Source of the DNA: Chamaelirium japonicum
Lineage: Eukaryota; Streptophyta; Magnoliopsida; Liliales; Melanthiaceae
NCBI GenBank assembly: GCA_947650365.1
Contig: CANTAL010000003.1
Span: forward strand, 2,852,001-2,916,000
Direction: 5' to 3'
DNA length: 64,000 nucleotides
Shown in pieces: positions 24,586-37,645 of this stretch. Positions within the stretch are counted from its first letter, which is position 1. Each line of letters begins with the position of its first letter. The notes under the pieces are model-generated. The model did not search any database. It was not told the DNA's origin and was given only the letters and a program-made list of their open reading frames with translations. The translations under genes were made by a program, and so were the position numbers.

Positions 24586-25629
24586 GGAAGTAAAGAAGGG
24601 AGATGAGGCACACCTGAATTTTTTGCTTTAAAATTAATTTATATTTTTTTTAAAAAGAAAAATTAAACTTTACAACTATTATGAGATCGTTCGATCGGAT
24701 GGCTATCCACCATTGAATCTCTCCCTTGGATTAGGGTTTCTTATAGATTGCTTAGGCCCTAAGTAAGCTCACCCTATAAATAATATACGACCCCTTTAGG
24801 GTGGTTTAACGACCCTCTCTTTCTCCTATCTCATAATACATTATCAGTACGAATATGTCGAGCACAACCGACTAGTCGCAAGAAAGCAGAGAGAGAAACG
24901 AAGATAGAAAAGAGAGAAGAAGAGAGAAGATAACAGAGAGATAAACGAAGAGAGTAGAAGTCCTACTCTAGTCCATTGACCCCGGGTATAGGTGTAAAGT
25001 AAGAAGGAATCTAAATTATTTAATTATTTAATTATTAAAATTATTAAATAAATAAATAATTATTTAATTATAAATTAATTTATTAATTTATTTTATTAGT
25101 TATTTCTTTAATTATTATTTTATTTTTAATTAATTATATAATTAGTTAATTAATTAGATATTTTAAATCTTATTTAGTAACAAAATATATTAAATAGGTT
25201 ATTTATTTTAAAAATAAATAAATTAATTATGAAATAATTTTATAATTAAATAAATAAGAATTTAAATATATTATTATATAATTAAATAACTAAAAAATTA
25301 TTTTAGAAAATTATAAAATATTAATTGAAAAAAACAAAAAAATATTGATTTTATAAAGTAATAAAATAAAATAATAATTCAATTATTATTTACTTATTAA
25401 TTAAATAATAAGTTAATTATTTGAATATATAAATAATAAAAAAGAATTTAAATAACTTACTATTTTTTTAAATAATTAAATAAAAATATATTTATTTTAA
25501 TATTTAAATAATAAATAATTTGTTTAAATATTTTAATTTTATAAATAATTAAATATTTATTTAATTATTTTATTATATAATTATTTCAATATTTAATTTA
25601 TTAAACTAATTAAATTAATTAAACAATAT
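24586..25629 (+). repeat. Array unit, subfamily II
   Basis: Head 24586; box 24677-24838 (162 bp); PBS-like CATTATCAGTACGA; purine leader; tail stopping at GGAATCTAAATT (25018), where it runs straight into AT body. The last part of the usual tail (TATCATCTCAATG) is not present. AT body to 25629; no gene. Confidence 0.8.
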
Positions 25630-26610
25630 CTAGTAAAAAAAGGAAGATGAGGTACTTCTGAATTTTTGGCTTAAAAAATAATTTATATTTTTTTTTAAGA
25701 AAATTTAAAATATTACAACTATTATTAGATCGTTCAATTGGATGGCTAACAAACGTCGGATCTCTCCTATGGATTAGGGTTTCCCATAGATTGTTTAGGT
25801 GCTAAATAAATTTACCCAATAAATATTATACGACCCCTTTTGGGTAGGGAATGTTTGATAGCTCCCTCTTTCTCTCATCTCACAATACGTTATCAGCACG
25901 AATATATCAAGCCCAGCCCCTAGTCACAAAAAAACAGAGAGTGAAACAAAGATAGAAGAGACAAAAAATCTTGATCATGTCCGTTGGCCACGGGTATAGA
26001 TATAAAGTAAGAAGGAATCTAAATTCTTAAACTCCACTTCTCAATTATACCATCTCAATGTTATTATCATTATCATAGTAATATTAATATAATTTTTTTA
26101 TTTATTATTTTATTTTTATATAATTAAATAATTAGATAATTATTTAAATATTTAAAAACTTGTTTAGCAAAGAAATATATTAAATAGATTATTTACTTAA
26201 AAAAAATAAATAATTTAATTATTAAAAAATTTTATAGTTAAAGAAATAATAATTTATATAAATTATTATATAATTAAATCATTAAAAAATTATTCTAATT
26301 AATTATAAAATATTAATTAAAATAAATAAATTAATTAACTATTTAATTATATAATAAAATAAAACAATAATTTAATAACTATTTACTAATTATTTGAATA
26401 ATTATTTATTTATTTGAATATATAAATAATAAAATATTTTTGAAATAACTTAATACTTATTTAAATAATTAAATAAATAATTATTTATTTTAATTTTCTA
26501 TGATAAATAAATTATTTAAATTATTAATTATTTAATTATATAGAAAATTAAATATTTACTTAATTATTTAACTATTTAATTTATTAATATAATTAAATTA
26601 ATTAAATAAT
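25630..26610 (+). repeat. Array unit, subfamily II, clean PBS-like site
   Basis: Head from about 25630; box 25720-25887 (168 bp) ending CTCACAATA; PBS-like site 25888-25901 (CGTTATCAGCACGA); a short leader; tail to 26095; AT body. Confidence 0.85.
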
Positions 26611-27420
26611 CAGAAGTTAAAAAGGAAGATGAAGCATACCCAAATTTTTTGCTTTAAAAATAGTTTATATTATTCTTTAAAAAACATTTAAAACATTACA
26701 ACTATTATGAGATCGTTCGATCGGATGGCTGTTTACCGTCGGATCTCTCCTATGGATTAGGGTTTAGTATAGATTGCTAAGGACTTAAGTAAGCTTACCC
26801 TTTAGATAATATACAACCCCTTTAGGGAAGGGAACGTTTGACGGCTCGCTTTTTCTCTTATCTCACAACACGTTATCAGCATGAATATATCGAGCCCAGC
26901 CGACCAGTTGTAAGAAAAAAGAAAGAGAAACGAAGACAGAAGAGAGATAAGAAGGGAGAAGTGAACATAGAGATAAACGAAGAGAGAAAAGAGAAGAAGT
27001 CCAACTCCAGACCATTCGCCACGGGTATAAGTATGAAGTAAAAAAGGAATCTAAATTCCAAAACTCTACTTCTCAACAGTATCATCTCAATGTTATTTTG
27101 ATTATCATAGTAATGTCACTATAATTTTTATAACATTATGAAATATAAATAAAAAAAAATATTTAATTAAGTAATAAAAAATAATAATAATTCAATAATT
27201 ATTTACTTATTATTTAAATAATTAGTTAATTATTTAAATATATAAATAATAAAATATTTTTTAAATATCTTAATATTTTATTAAATATTTATTTATTTTT
27301 ATATTTCCATAATAAATAAATTATTGAAATAATTTTTTTATTTAATGAAATAGTTAATGAAATATTTCTTTAATTATTTAACTATTTAAATTATTAAACT
27401 AATTAAATGAGTTAAATAAT
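26611..27420 (+). repeat. Array unit, subfamily II, 168-bp box
   Basis: Head 26611; box 26703-26870 ending TCTCACAACA; PBS-like CGTTATCAGCATGA at 26871; long purine leader (about 26910-27000); tail to 27127; short AT body (about 290 bp). Both strands of the leader give open frames (charged on plus, hydrophobic on minus), which fits compositional bias and not coding. Confidence 0.85.
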
Positions 27421-28056
27421 AGAAAGTAAAGAAGAAAGAAAAGGCCTACTCAAATTATTTATTTTTATTATTAAATAAATAAATAATAATTTAATTTATA
27501 ATTTATTTATTAATTTATTTTTTTAGTTATTTCTTTAATTACTATTTTATTTTGAATTAATTAAATAATTTTTTAATTATTTAAATATTTAAGAACTTAT
27601 TTAGTAAAGAAATATACTAAACAGATTATTTACTTAAATAAATAAATAATTTAATTATTAAATTATTTTATATTTAAATAAATGATAATTTAAAAAAATT
27701 ATTATAGAATTAAATAATTAAAATTTTAATTTTTTAAATTATGAAATAATAATTAAAATAAATAAAAAAATTATTAATCTAATTATTATTAAAATAAAAT
27801 AATAATTCAATAACTTTTTACTTATAATTGAAATAATTATTTAAGTATTTTAATATATTAATAATAAAATATTATTTTAATAAATTAATATTTTTTTAAA
27901 TAATAAAACAAATATTTATATTTTTTAATATTTCAGTAATAATTAAATTATTTAAATAAAAAAAAATATTTAATTATATAAATAATTAAATATTTACTTA
28001 ATTATTTTATTATTTAACTATTTATTTTATTATACAAAATAAATTAATAAACTAAT
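27421..28056 (+). repeat. Unit head fragment and AT body only
   Basis: Only the head (AGAAAGTAAAGAAGAAAGA, 27421-27460) is recognisable; the LTR-like box, leader and tail are absent. AT body follows directly. No gene is seen. Confidence 0.7.
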
Positions 28057-29278
28057 CAGAAGTTAAGAAGGAAGTAAAGAAGGAAGATAAGGTATACCCG
28101 AATTTTTTGGTTAAAAGTAGTTTGCATTTTTATTTAAAAAAAATTTAAAACATTACAACTGTTATTAGATCATTCAATTGTATGGCTGTTCATTAGGCCT
28201 TAAGTAAGCTTACCCTTTAAATAATATACGATCTTTTTTGGGTGGGGGACATTTGACGATGCTCTCTTTCTCCCATCTCACAACACGTTATCAGCACGAA
28301 CATATCAAGCCTAACCGACCAGTCATAAGAAAACAGAGTGAGAAACGAAGACAGAAGTGAGAGAAGAAGAGAAAAAAGAACGGAAAGATAAACAAAGAGA
28401 GAAGAGAGAAAAAGTCCTACTCTAGTCTATTCGTCACAGTTATAGGTGTGAAGTAAGAAGAAATCTAAATTCCAAAACTCCACTTCTCAATAGTATAATC
28501 TAAATGTTATTATGATTATCATAGTAATATCACTATAATTTTTTTAATTAAATTAATTCATTATATATTTATAAAGTAATATAAATAATTAAATAATTTA
28601 AATTATTGAATTATTTATTTTTTAGTAAAATAATTAATTTATTTAATTTTTTATTTATCTAGTTATTTAATTAAGATTATTATAAAATTATATTATTATA
28701 TTATATTATCTAGTTTATTTAATTAGATTATTAAATAATTAAATTATTTATCTATTTAATTTTTTAAATTATTAAATAAAGAAATAATGATTTAATTATA
28801 TAATTTATTTATTAATTTATTTTTTTTATTTATTTCTTAAAATAATATTTTAGTTTTAAATAAATAAATAATTATTTAATTATTTAAATATTTAAATTCT
28901 TATATAGTAAAGAAATATATTAAATAGATTATTTACTTAAATAAATAAATAATTGAATTATTAAATAATTTCATATTGAAATAACTAATTATTTAAATAA
29001 ATTATTAAGTAATAAATAAATAAAAAATTATTTATGAAATTATGGAATATTAATTGAAATAAATAAAAAAATTAGTTATTTAATTAAGTAATAAAATAGA
29101 ATAATAATTTAATAACTATTTATTTATTATTTAAATAATTAGCTAATTATTTGAATATATAAATAGTAAAATATTTGTTTCAATAATTTTATATTTTTTT
29201 AAATAATCAAAGAAATATTTATTTAATTAATTATTTTACTATTTAATTTATTAGACTAATTAAATTAATAAAATAATA
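28057..29278 (+). repeat. Array unit, subfamily II, short box and clean PBS-like site
   Basis: Head 28057, with the GGAAGTAAAGAAGG word doubled; box 28160-28285 (126 bp, shorter than usual); PBS-like site 28286-28299; purine leader; tail to 28540; AT body with landmark AAATATATTAAATAGATTAT near 28915. Confidence 0.8.
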
Positions 29279-30212
29279 GGAAGTAATAAAAGAAGATGAG
29301 GCACACTCGAATTTTTTACTTGAAAATTAATTTGTATTTTTTTGAAAAAAAATTTAAACCATTACAACTATTATGAGTTCGTTTGATCGGATGGATATCC
29401 ACCAAAGAATATCTCCCATGGATTAGGGTTTCTCATAAATTGCCTAGGCTCTAAGTAAGATTACCCTATAAATAATAGACGACCTCTTTAAGGTAGGGCA
29501 TGTTTGACGGCTCTCTTTTTCTCCTATCTCACAACATGTTATCAGTACGAATAGGTTGAGGCCAGTAGACCAGCATAAGAAAACAGAGAGAGAAACAAAG
29601 ACTGAAAAGAGAGAAGAAGAGAGAAGAGAACGAAGAGATAAACAAAGAGAGAAGAGAGAAGAAGACCTACTCCAATCCATTGGCCTCGGGTATAGGTGTG
29701 TAGTAAGAAGAAATCTTAATTCCAAAACTCCACTTCGCAATAGTATTATCTCAATGTTATTATGATTATCATTGTAAAGTTACTATAATTTTTTAAATTA
29801 AATTAATTATTTATTTAATTATTACATAATTTAATAGTTAAGTTTTTAATAAAATAATAAATTGATTTCATTATTTATTTATCTAGTTATTTAATTAAAT
29901 TCATTATTTTATTTATTTATTATGATTATATTATTAATTAAAGAAATTAGGTAACTATTTAATTTTTTTAAATTATTAAATAAAATAAATAATGATTTAA
30001 TTCTATAATTATTTTATTAATTTAAATAATCAAATATTTTTATAAATAAAATAATATTTTTTAAAATAATTAAAAAATATTTATTTATTTTAATATTTAA
30101 AAAATAAATAAATTATTTAAATAATTTAATAATTTAATTATTTAGATATTTCACTAATTATTTAATTATTTAATTATTTAAATATTTAATTTTTTAAATT
30201 AATTAAATAATA
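29279..30212 (+). repeat. Array unit, subfamily II, 168-bp box
   Basis: Head 29279; box 29369-29536 with telo-like TTAGGGTTT; PBS-like TGTTATCAGTACGA; purine leader; tail to 29790; AT body to 30212. No gene is seen. Confidence 0.85.
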
Positions 30213-30996
30213 GGAAGTAAATAAGGAAGATAAGGCACAATTGAATTTTTTGATATAAAAATAATTTATATTTTTCTTTAAAAAAATTTAATATATTACA
30301 ACTATTATGAGATAGTTTGATCGGATGGCTGTTCACTGTTGGATCTCTCCCATGGATTAGGGTTTCCTATAGAATACTTAGGCCCTAAGTAAGTTACCCT
30401 ATAAATAATATATAATCCCTTTAGGGTGGGGCACATTTGATGGCTCTCTTTTTCTTCCATCTCATAACACGTTATCAGTATGAACATATCCAGCCCAACC
30501 GACCAGTCACCAAAAAACACGAAGAGAAACAAAAACAGAAGAGAGAGAAGAAGAGAGAAGAGAATAGAGAGATTAACGAAGAGAAAAGAGAGAACAAGTC
30601 TTGCTCCAGTCTATAGTAATGGGTATAGATGTGAAGTAAGAAGGAATCAAAATTCCAAAACTCCACTTCTCAATAGTATCATCTCAATGTTATTATGATT
30701 ATTATAGTAATATTACTATAATTTTTTAAATTAAATTAATTATTTACTTAATAATTAAATAATTTTATAATTTAAATAATTTATTAATTATTTTTTAGTA
30801 AAATAATTAATTTATTTCATTATTTAATTATATAGTTATTTAATTAAATTAATTATTTTGTTTATTTATTATTATTGTATTATTAAATAATTAAATTAGA
30901 TAATTATTTATTATTTAAATTATTAAATAAAGAAATAATAATTTAATTAATAAATAAATTATTTATTTTTTAAACTATTTAAATTAATTAAATAAT
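30213..30996 (+). repeat. Array unit, subfamily II, 167-bp box and short AT body
   Basis: Head 30213; box 30303-30469; PBS-like CGTTATCAGTATGA; leader; tail to 30726; AT body of about 270 bp. The PBS-like site here contains an ATG that starts a charged open frame (30480-30698), which I treat as chance. Confidence 0.85.
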
Positions 30997-33249
30997 AGAA
31001 AGTAAAGAAGGAAAATGAGGCACACTCAAATTTTTTGCTTTAAAAATTATTTACAATTTTTGTTAAAAATAATTAAAACTTTACAACTGTTATGAGATCG
31101 TTTGATCGAATGACTGTCCATCGTCAGATCTCTCCCATGGACTAGGGTTTCCCATAGATTGCTCATGCCCTAAGTAAACTTTCTCTATAAATAAAGAGAG
31201 ATGAGAGAAGAATTCCTACTCCACTCTATTGGCTATGGGTATAACTATGAAGTACGAAGAAATCTTAATTCCAAAACTCTACTTCTCAATAGTATCATCT
31301 CAACGTTATTATGATTATTATATTAATATTACTATAAATAAATTTTTAGTAAAATAATTAATTTATTTAATTATTTAATAATATATTTATTTTATTAAAT
31401 ATATTAATTTTTTTATTTATTAATATTATTTTATTAAATATTTAAATTAGTTAAATATTAAATTATTTAAATTTTTAAATAAAGAAAAAATGATTTAATT
31501 ATATAATTAATTTATTAATTCATTTTATTAGTCTTTTTTAATTTATTTTTTTATTTATTCAATAATAAAATAAATAATTAATTATTTAAATATTTAAAAA
31601 CATTTTTAATAAATAAATATATGAAATAGATTATTTACTTAGATAAATAAATAATTTAATTATTAAAAAATTTCATAAAAAAATAAATAATAATTTAAAT
31701 AAATAATTATATATTGAAATAATTCAAAAATAATTTTCTTAGATTATTATATTTTAATTAAAATAAATAATAAAATTAATTCTTTAATTAAATAATAAAA
31801 TAAAACAATAATTTAATAACAATTTACTTATTAGTTATAAAATTAGTTAATTATTTGAATATATAAATATTAAAAAAGACTTAAAATAACTTATTATTTT
31901 TTAAATAATAAAATTAATATTTATTTATTTAATATTGAAATAATAAATAAATTATTTAAAGATATAAATTATTTAATTATATAGATAATTAAATATTAAT
32001 TTAATTTTTAAATTATTTAACTATTTAATTTATTGCACTAATTAAATTATTTAACTATTTAATTATTTAAATTTCAATAAAAAAATTATGATTTAATTAG
32101 ATACTTAATTTATAAATTTATTTTATTAGTTATTTAGAAAAAATATTATTTTATTTTTAAATAATGAAATAATTATTTATTTAATGAAATATTAAAAAAC
32201 TTATTTAGTGAGGAAATATATTAAATAGATTATTTACTTAAAAAATTAAATAATTTAATTATTAAATAATTTTATTGTTAAATAAAAAATAATTAAAATA
32301 AATTATTATTTTATAAAATAATTAAAGAAAGTTTTTATTATATTTTGATATATTCAAGAAAATAAATAAAAAAAATAAATTATTTAATTAAAAAATAAAA
32401 TAAAGCAATAATTCAATAAATATTTACTTATTATTTATTTAAATAGTTAATTATTTGAATATATAAACAATAAAATATTTTTTAAATATCTTAGTATTTT
32501 ATTAAATAATTTAATAAAGATTTATTTATTTTTATATTTAAATCATAAATAAATTATTTAAATAATTTAATTATATTATGTAAAGTAAGACGGAATCTAT
32601 ATTCCAAAACTCCACTTCTCAATAGAATCATCTCAATGTTATTCTGATTATTATAGTAATATTACTATTTTTTTTTAATTATTACATAATTTAATAATTT
32701 AAGTTTTAGTAAAATAATTAATTTATTTAATTATTTAATTATCAAGTTATTTATTTAAATTTATTATTTTATTTATTTAATATTATTTTATTATTTTATA
32801 ATTCAATTAGTTAACTATTTAATTATTTAAATTATTAAATACAGAAATACTGATTTAATGATATAATTAATTTATTAATTAGTTTTATTAGTTATTTCTT
32901 TAATTTTTATTTTATTTTTTATTTATTAAATAATTAGTCATTCATCTAAATATTTAAAAACTTATTTAGAGAAGAAATATATTAAATTGATTATTTACAG
33001 AATAAATAAATAATTTAATTATGAAAAGATTTCATATTTAAATAATTTAATATTTCTAAAAGAAATAAATTATTTAAATAATTTAGTTATTTAATTATAT
33101 ATATAATTACATATTTATTTAATTATTTCGTTATTTAACTATTTTTTTATTAAACTAATTATTTAATTTATTTAAATATTTAATTTATTTAAATATTTAA
33201 TTTATTTAAATATTTAATTTATTAAACTAATTAAATTAATTAAATAATT
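30997..33249 (+). repeat. Array unit with duplicated body and an isolated second tail
   Basis: Head 30997; box from 31088, without a PBS-like site; leader and tail to 31330. Positions 31257-32097 are the near-identical partner of 1-840. A second tail with no leader lies at 32578-32672, as in the 13.6-kb and 15.9-kb copies, and 32450-33249 is collinear with 13486-14213. The body ends in three tandem TTTATTTAAATATTTAA words near 33165-33215. Confidence 0.8.
31257..32097 (+). repeat. 0.84-kb duplication, partner of 1-840
   Basis: Tail end plus AT body, near-identical to the start of the window, with a third partial copy at 886-1171. Here the tail is in natural context (preceded by GGCTATGGGTATAACTATG), so this may be the source-like arrangement. 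Confidence 0.85.
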
Positions 33250-36200
33250 GGAAGTAAAGAAGGAAGATGAGGCACATCCGAATTTTTTACTTTAAAAAAT
33301 TTTAAATTTTTCTTTAAAAAAATTTAAAACATTACAACTGTTATGAAATCATTCGATCGGATGACTGTCCACCGTCGGATCTCTCCCATAGATTAGGGTT
33401 TCCCTTATTATACTTAGGCTCTAACTAAGATTACGCTATAAATAATATACGACCCATTTAGGGTAGCGCACGTTTGATGGCTCTTTTTCTTCCATCTCAC
33501 AATATATTATCAACACGAACATATCGAGCCCAGCGGACCCGTCAAAAGAAAACGAAGAGAAAAACGAAAACAGAATAGATTAATAAAAATATTTAATTAA
33601 TTACTATAAATAAAATAATTTTTATAATTTTTATTTAATTATTTTATAAAATAACATATTAATTTAATTATTTATTTAATAAAGTTATAAAATAATATAA
33701 AAATATAATAACTAATTACTTATTATTTTAAAAAAATTTATTATTTAATTTTTTTTATTATTTATATATTCAAATAATTAACTAATTATTTAAATAATAA
33801 GTAAATATTTATTGAATTAATTTTTTTTATTACTTAATAATATAATAAATATTTTGATGTATTTTATATAATTTTTAATTTTTAATAAAATAATTTATTA
33901 ATTATTCTATTAAATAATAATTTATTTAAATTATTATTTATTTAACTACGAAATTATTTGAAAATAATAATATTTTATTATTTTAGTAAATAATCTATTT
34001 AATATATTTGTTTACTAAATAAGTTTTTAAATATCTAAATAATTTACTAATTATTTAAATATTTCAAAAAATTATTTTTGAAATAATTCTTTATATAATT
34101 TTCTAAATAATTAAATTCTAATTTTATAATTATTTAAAGAAATATTTATGAAAAAAATTATTTAAATATAATATAATAATTTTATTACATAATAATTTAT
34201 TTATTTAACTATTAATTAAATTATTTTATTATTTCAAACAATTATTATTTATTTAACTACAAAACAGAAATAAGAATGGAGGAATAAACGAACAGAGACG
34301 AAGTCCTGCTTTAGTTCATTTGGCATGGGTATAGATTTGAAGTAAGAATGAATCTAAATTCCAAAACTCCACTTCTTAATAGTATCATCTCAATGTTATT
34401 TTGATTATCATTGTAATATTTCTATAATTTTTTAAATAATAGTAATCATTTATTTAATTATCAAATAAATTAAATAATTGAAATATTTTAATAATTAACT
34501 TTTTATTAAAATAATAATTTTATTTAATTATTTAATTATCTAGTTAATAAAAATTTTTATTTTATTTATTTATTTATTTATAATTATATTAATAAATAAT
34601 AAAATTATGTAACTATTTATTGGTTTAAAATATTATATAAAGAAATAATGATTTAATTATATAATTAATTTATTTTATTAGTTATTTATTTAGTTATTTT
34701 TATTTTTTAAATTAATTTAATAAATTTATTAAATAATAATTTGGTGAAATAATAAAATAATTAATTAATTCTTTATTTTATTATTTAATAAGTAATTAAC
34801 AAAAATATTTCATAAATTACCATTAATAAAATAATTATTATAATTTTTATTTAATTATTTTAAAAATTATTATTTTAATTTATTTATTTATTTAATTAAG
34901 AAATAAAATAATATAATAATATAATAACAAATTACTTATTATTTAATAAAAATTATATTATTTAAAAAAATATTTTATTATTTATATGTTCAAATAATTA
35001 ACTAAATATTTAAATAATAAGTAAATAGTTATTAAATTAATTTTTATTTAATTACATAATAAAATAATTCAATTATATAACTATATAAAATTTTAATCAA
35101 ATAATTTAAGTATTTATTACTTAAATATTTACTTATAATTTAAAGTATAAATTATATAAATTAATAATTATTTAAAATAAAAATATAAGTTAATCAATAA
35201 TTATATAACTAAATTATTATGTAATAAAATTATTAGATAATTATTTTAATAAATTATTCAATAATTATTTATTTATATAACTAAAATATTAGAATTTAAT
35301 TATTTAGATATTTAAATAAAAATTTATATATATAATATATTTTTTATATAATTAAATAATTAGTTAATTATTGAAATATTTAAAAACTTAATTAGTGAAG
35401 AAATATATAAAATAGATTATTTAATTAAAAAATAAATATTTTCATTATTAAATAATTTATTCATTAAATAAATAAAAATTGAAAATAAATATTATATAAT
35501 TTAATAATTAGAAAAATTTATTAAATTATGAGATATTAATTGAAATACCTAAAAAAAATAATTATTTAATTAAGTAATAAAATAAAATTTTAATTTAATA
35601 GCTAATTACTTATTATTTAATAGCTAATTACTTATTATTTAATTAATAGCTAATTACTAATTATTTAAATAATTAGTATTTATTTAAATATATGAATACT
35701 AAAATATTTTTTAAATAGCTTAATATTTTTTTTAATAATCAAAGAAATATATATTGATTTTATTATTTAAATTATTTAGATAATTATTTATTTATACAAC
35801 TAAAATATTAGAATTTAATTATTGAGTTAAATAAATAAATAATTATTTAAATAATTTAAAAATTATTCAATTATTGAAATATTTAAAAACTTAATTTGTG
35901 AAGAAATATATCAAATAGATTATTTACTTAAAAAATAAATATTTTCTTTATTAAATAATTTTGTAGTTAAATAAATAATAATAATTTAAATAAAATATTA
36001 TATAATTAAATAAATATATAATTTTATTAAATTATGAGATATTAACTGAAATAACTAAAAAAATAATTATTTAATTAAGTAATAAGATAAAAAAATAATT
36101 TAATAAATATTTACTTATTATTTAAATAATTAGTTAATTATTTTACTATATGAATAATAAAATATTTTTTTAAATAGCTTAGTATTTTTTTTAATAATCA

Positions 36201-36351
36201 AATAATTATTTATTTATATTAATATTTAAATAATAAATAATTAATTTAAATAATTTAATTATATAGATTATTAAATATTTCTTTAATTATTTAATTATTA
36301 AATTTATTTAACTATTTAATTTATTAAAATAATTAAATTAATTAAATAAAA
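33250..36351 (+). repeat. Array unit, subfamily I, leader split by an AT-body segment
   Basis: Head 33250; box 33339-33504 (166 bp); PBS-like TATTATCAACACGA; the leader is interrupted by 33576-34260 and resumes at 34261, with tail to 34435. The rest is AT body in which about 500 bp appears twice (landmarks near 35395 and 35905), plus three tandem copies of a 22-25-bp word (AATAGCTAATTACTTATT type) at about 35597-35665. No gene is seen. Confidence 0.8.
33567..34269 (+). repeat. 685-bp AT segment flanked by 9-bp direct repeats
   Basis: AAAACAGAA occurs at 33567-33575 and 34261-34269 on either side of an AT segment resembling 3140-3790 of another unit body. The flanks are the two halves of one purine leader. 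The direct repeats look like a target-site duplication, but the inserted sequence is array body with no terminal structure that I recognise, so copy-and-paste repair is as likely. Confidence 0.7.
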
Positions 36352-37645
36352 GGAAGTAAAGAAGGAAGAGGCATACCCGAATTTTTTATTTTAAAAAAAT
36401 TTATATTTTTCTTTAAAAAAATTTAAATAATTTCAATTTTTATGAGATCGTTCAATCGGATGACTATCCATCGTCAGATCTCACCCATAGATTAGGGTTT
36501 TCCATATTATACTTAGGCCCTAAGTAAGCTTACCTAATAAATAATATACGACACCTTCAGGATGGGGCACGTTTATGGACTCTCTTTTTCTCCAATCTCA
36601 TAATATATTATCAACACGAACATATCGAGCCCAATCGACCCGTCGTAAGAAAACGGAGAGAGAAACGAAGACAAAAGAGAGAGAAGAAGAGAAATGAGAA
36701 TGGACAAATAAACGAAGCGAGAAAATGTCCTGCTCTAGTCCATTGGCCACGGGTATAGGTTTGAAGTAAGAAGTAATCTAAATTCCAAAACTCCACTTCA
36801 AAATAGTATTATCTCAACGTAATTATGATAATTATTGTAATGTTTCTATAATTTTTAAACAATAGTAAACATTTATTTTATTATAAAATAATTTAAATAA
36901 TTTAAAAATTAACTTTTTATTAAAATAATAATTTTATTTAATTATTTAATTATCTAGTAATTTAATGAAATTTATTATTTTATTTAATAATGAATTATTA
37001 TATTATTTACTAATAAAATTATAGAACTATTTAATGGTTTAGAATATTAAATTAATAAATAATGATTTAATTATTATGTAATAAAATTATTAGATTATCA
37101 TTTAAACAAATTATTAAATAATTATTTATTTATATAACTTAAATATTAGAATTTAATTATTTAGATAATAAATTAAAGTATTATTTAAATAATAATTTTT
37201 TTAAATAATTAAATAATTATTCAAATATTGAAATATTTAAAAACTTAATTAGTGAAGAAATATATCAAACAGATAAATAAATAATAATTTAAAAATAATA
37301 TGTTATAAATAAATAAATATAAAATTTTATTTAATTAGGAGATATTAATTGAAATAAATAAAAAAATAATTATTTAATGAAATTATAAAATAATTTAATA
37401 ACTATTTATTTATTATTTCAATAGTTAGTTAATTATTAGAATATATGAATAATAAAATATTTTTTTAAATAGCTTAATATTTTTTTAATAATCAAAGATA
37501 TATTTATTCATTTTAATATTTCAATAATAAATAATTTGTTTAAGTTATTTAATTATATAGATAATTAAATATTTTATTAATTATTTAATTATTTAATTTA
37601 TTTAACTATTTAATTTATTAAACTAATTAAATTAATTAAATAATA
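36352..37645 (+). repeat. Array unit, subfamily I, 168-bp box
   Basis: Head 36352; box 36438-36605; PBS-like TATTATCAACACGA; purine leader; tail to 36857; AT body with forward landmark near 37255. Subfamily I markers: CATATTATACTTAGG in the box and GACCCGTCG after the PBS. Confidence 0.85.

Noticed and set aside
13486-33249. Tandem DNA transposon or MITE array, suggested by the 10-bp inverted ends of the box
   Set aside because: The box has TG/CA-type ends, a TATA box and a primer-binding-like motif on one side only, and resembles the Copia LTR. No constant target duplication flanks it.
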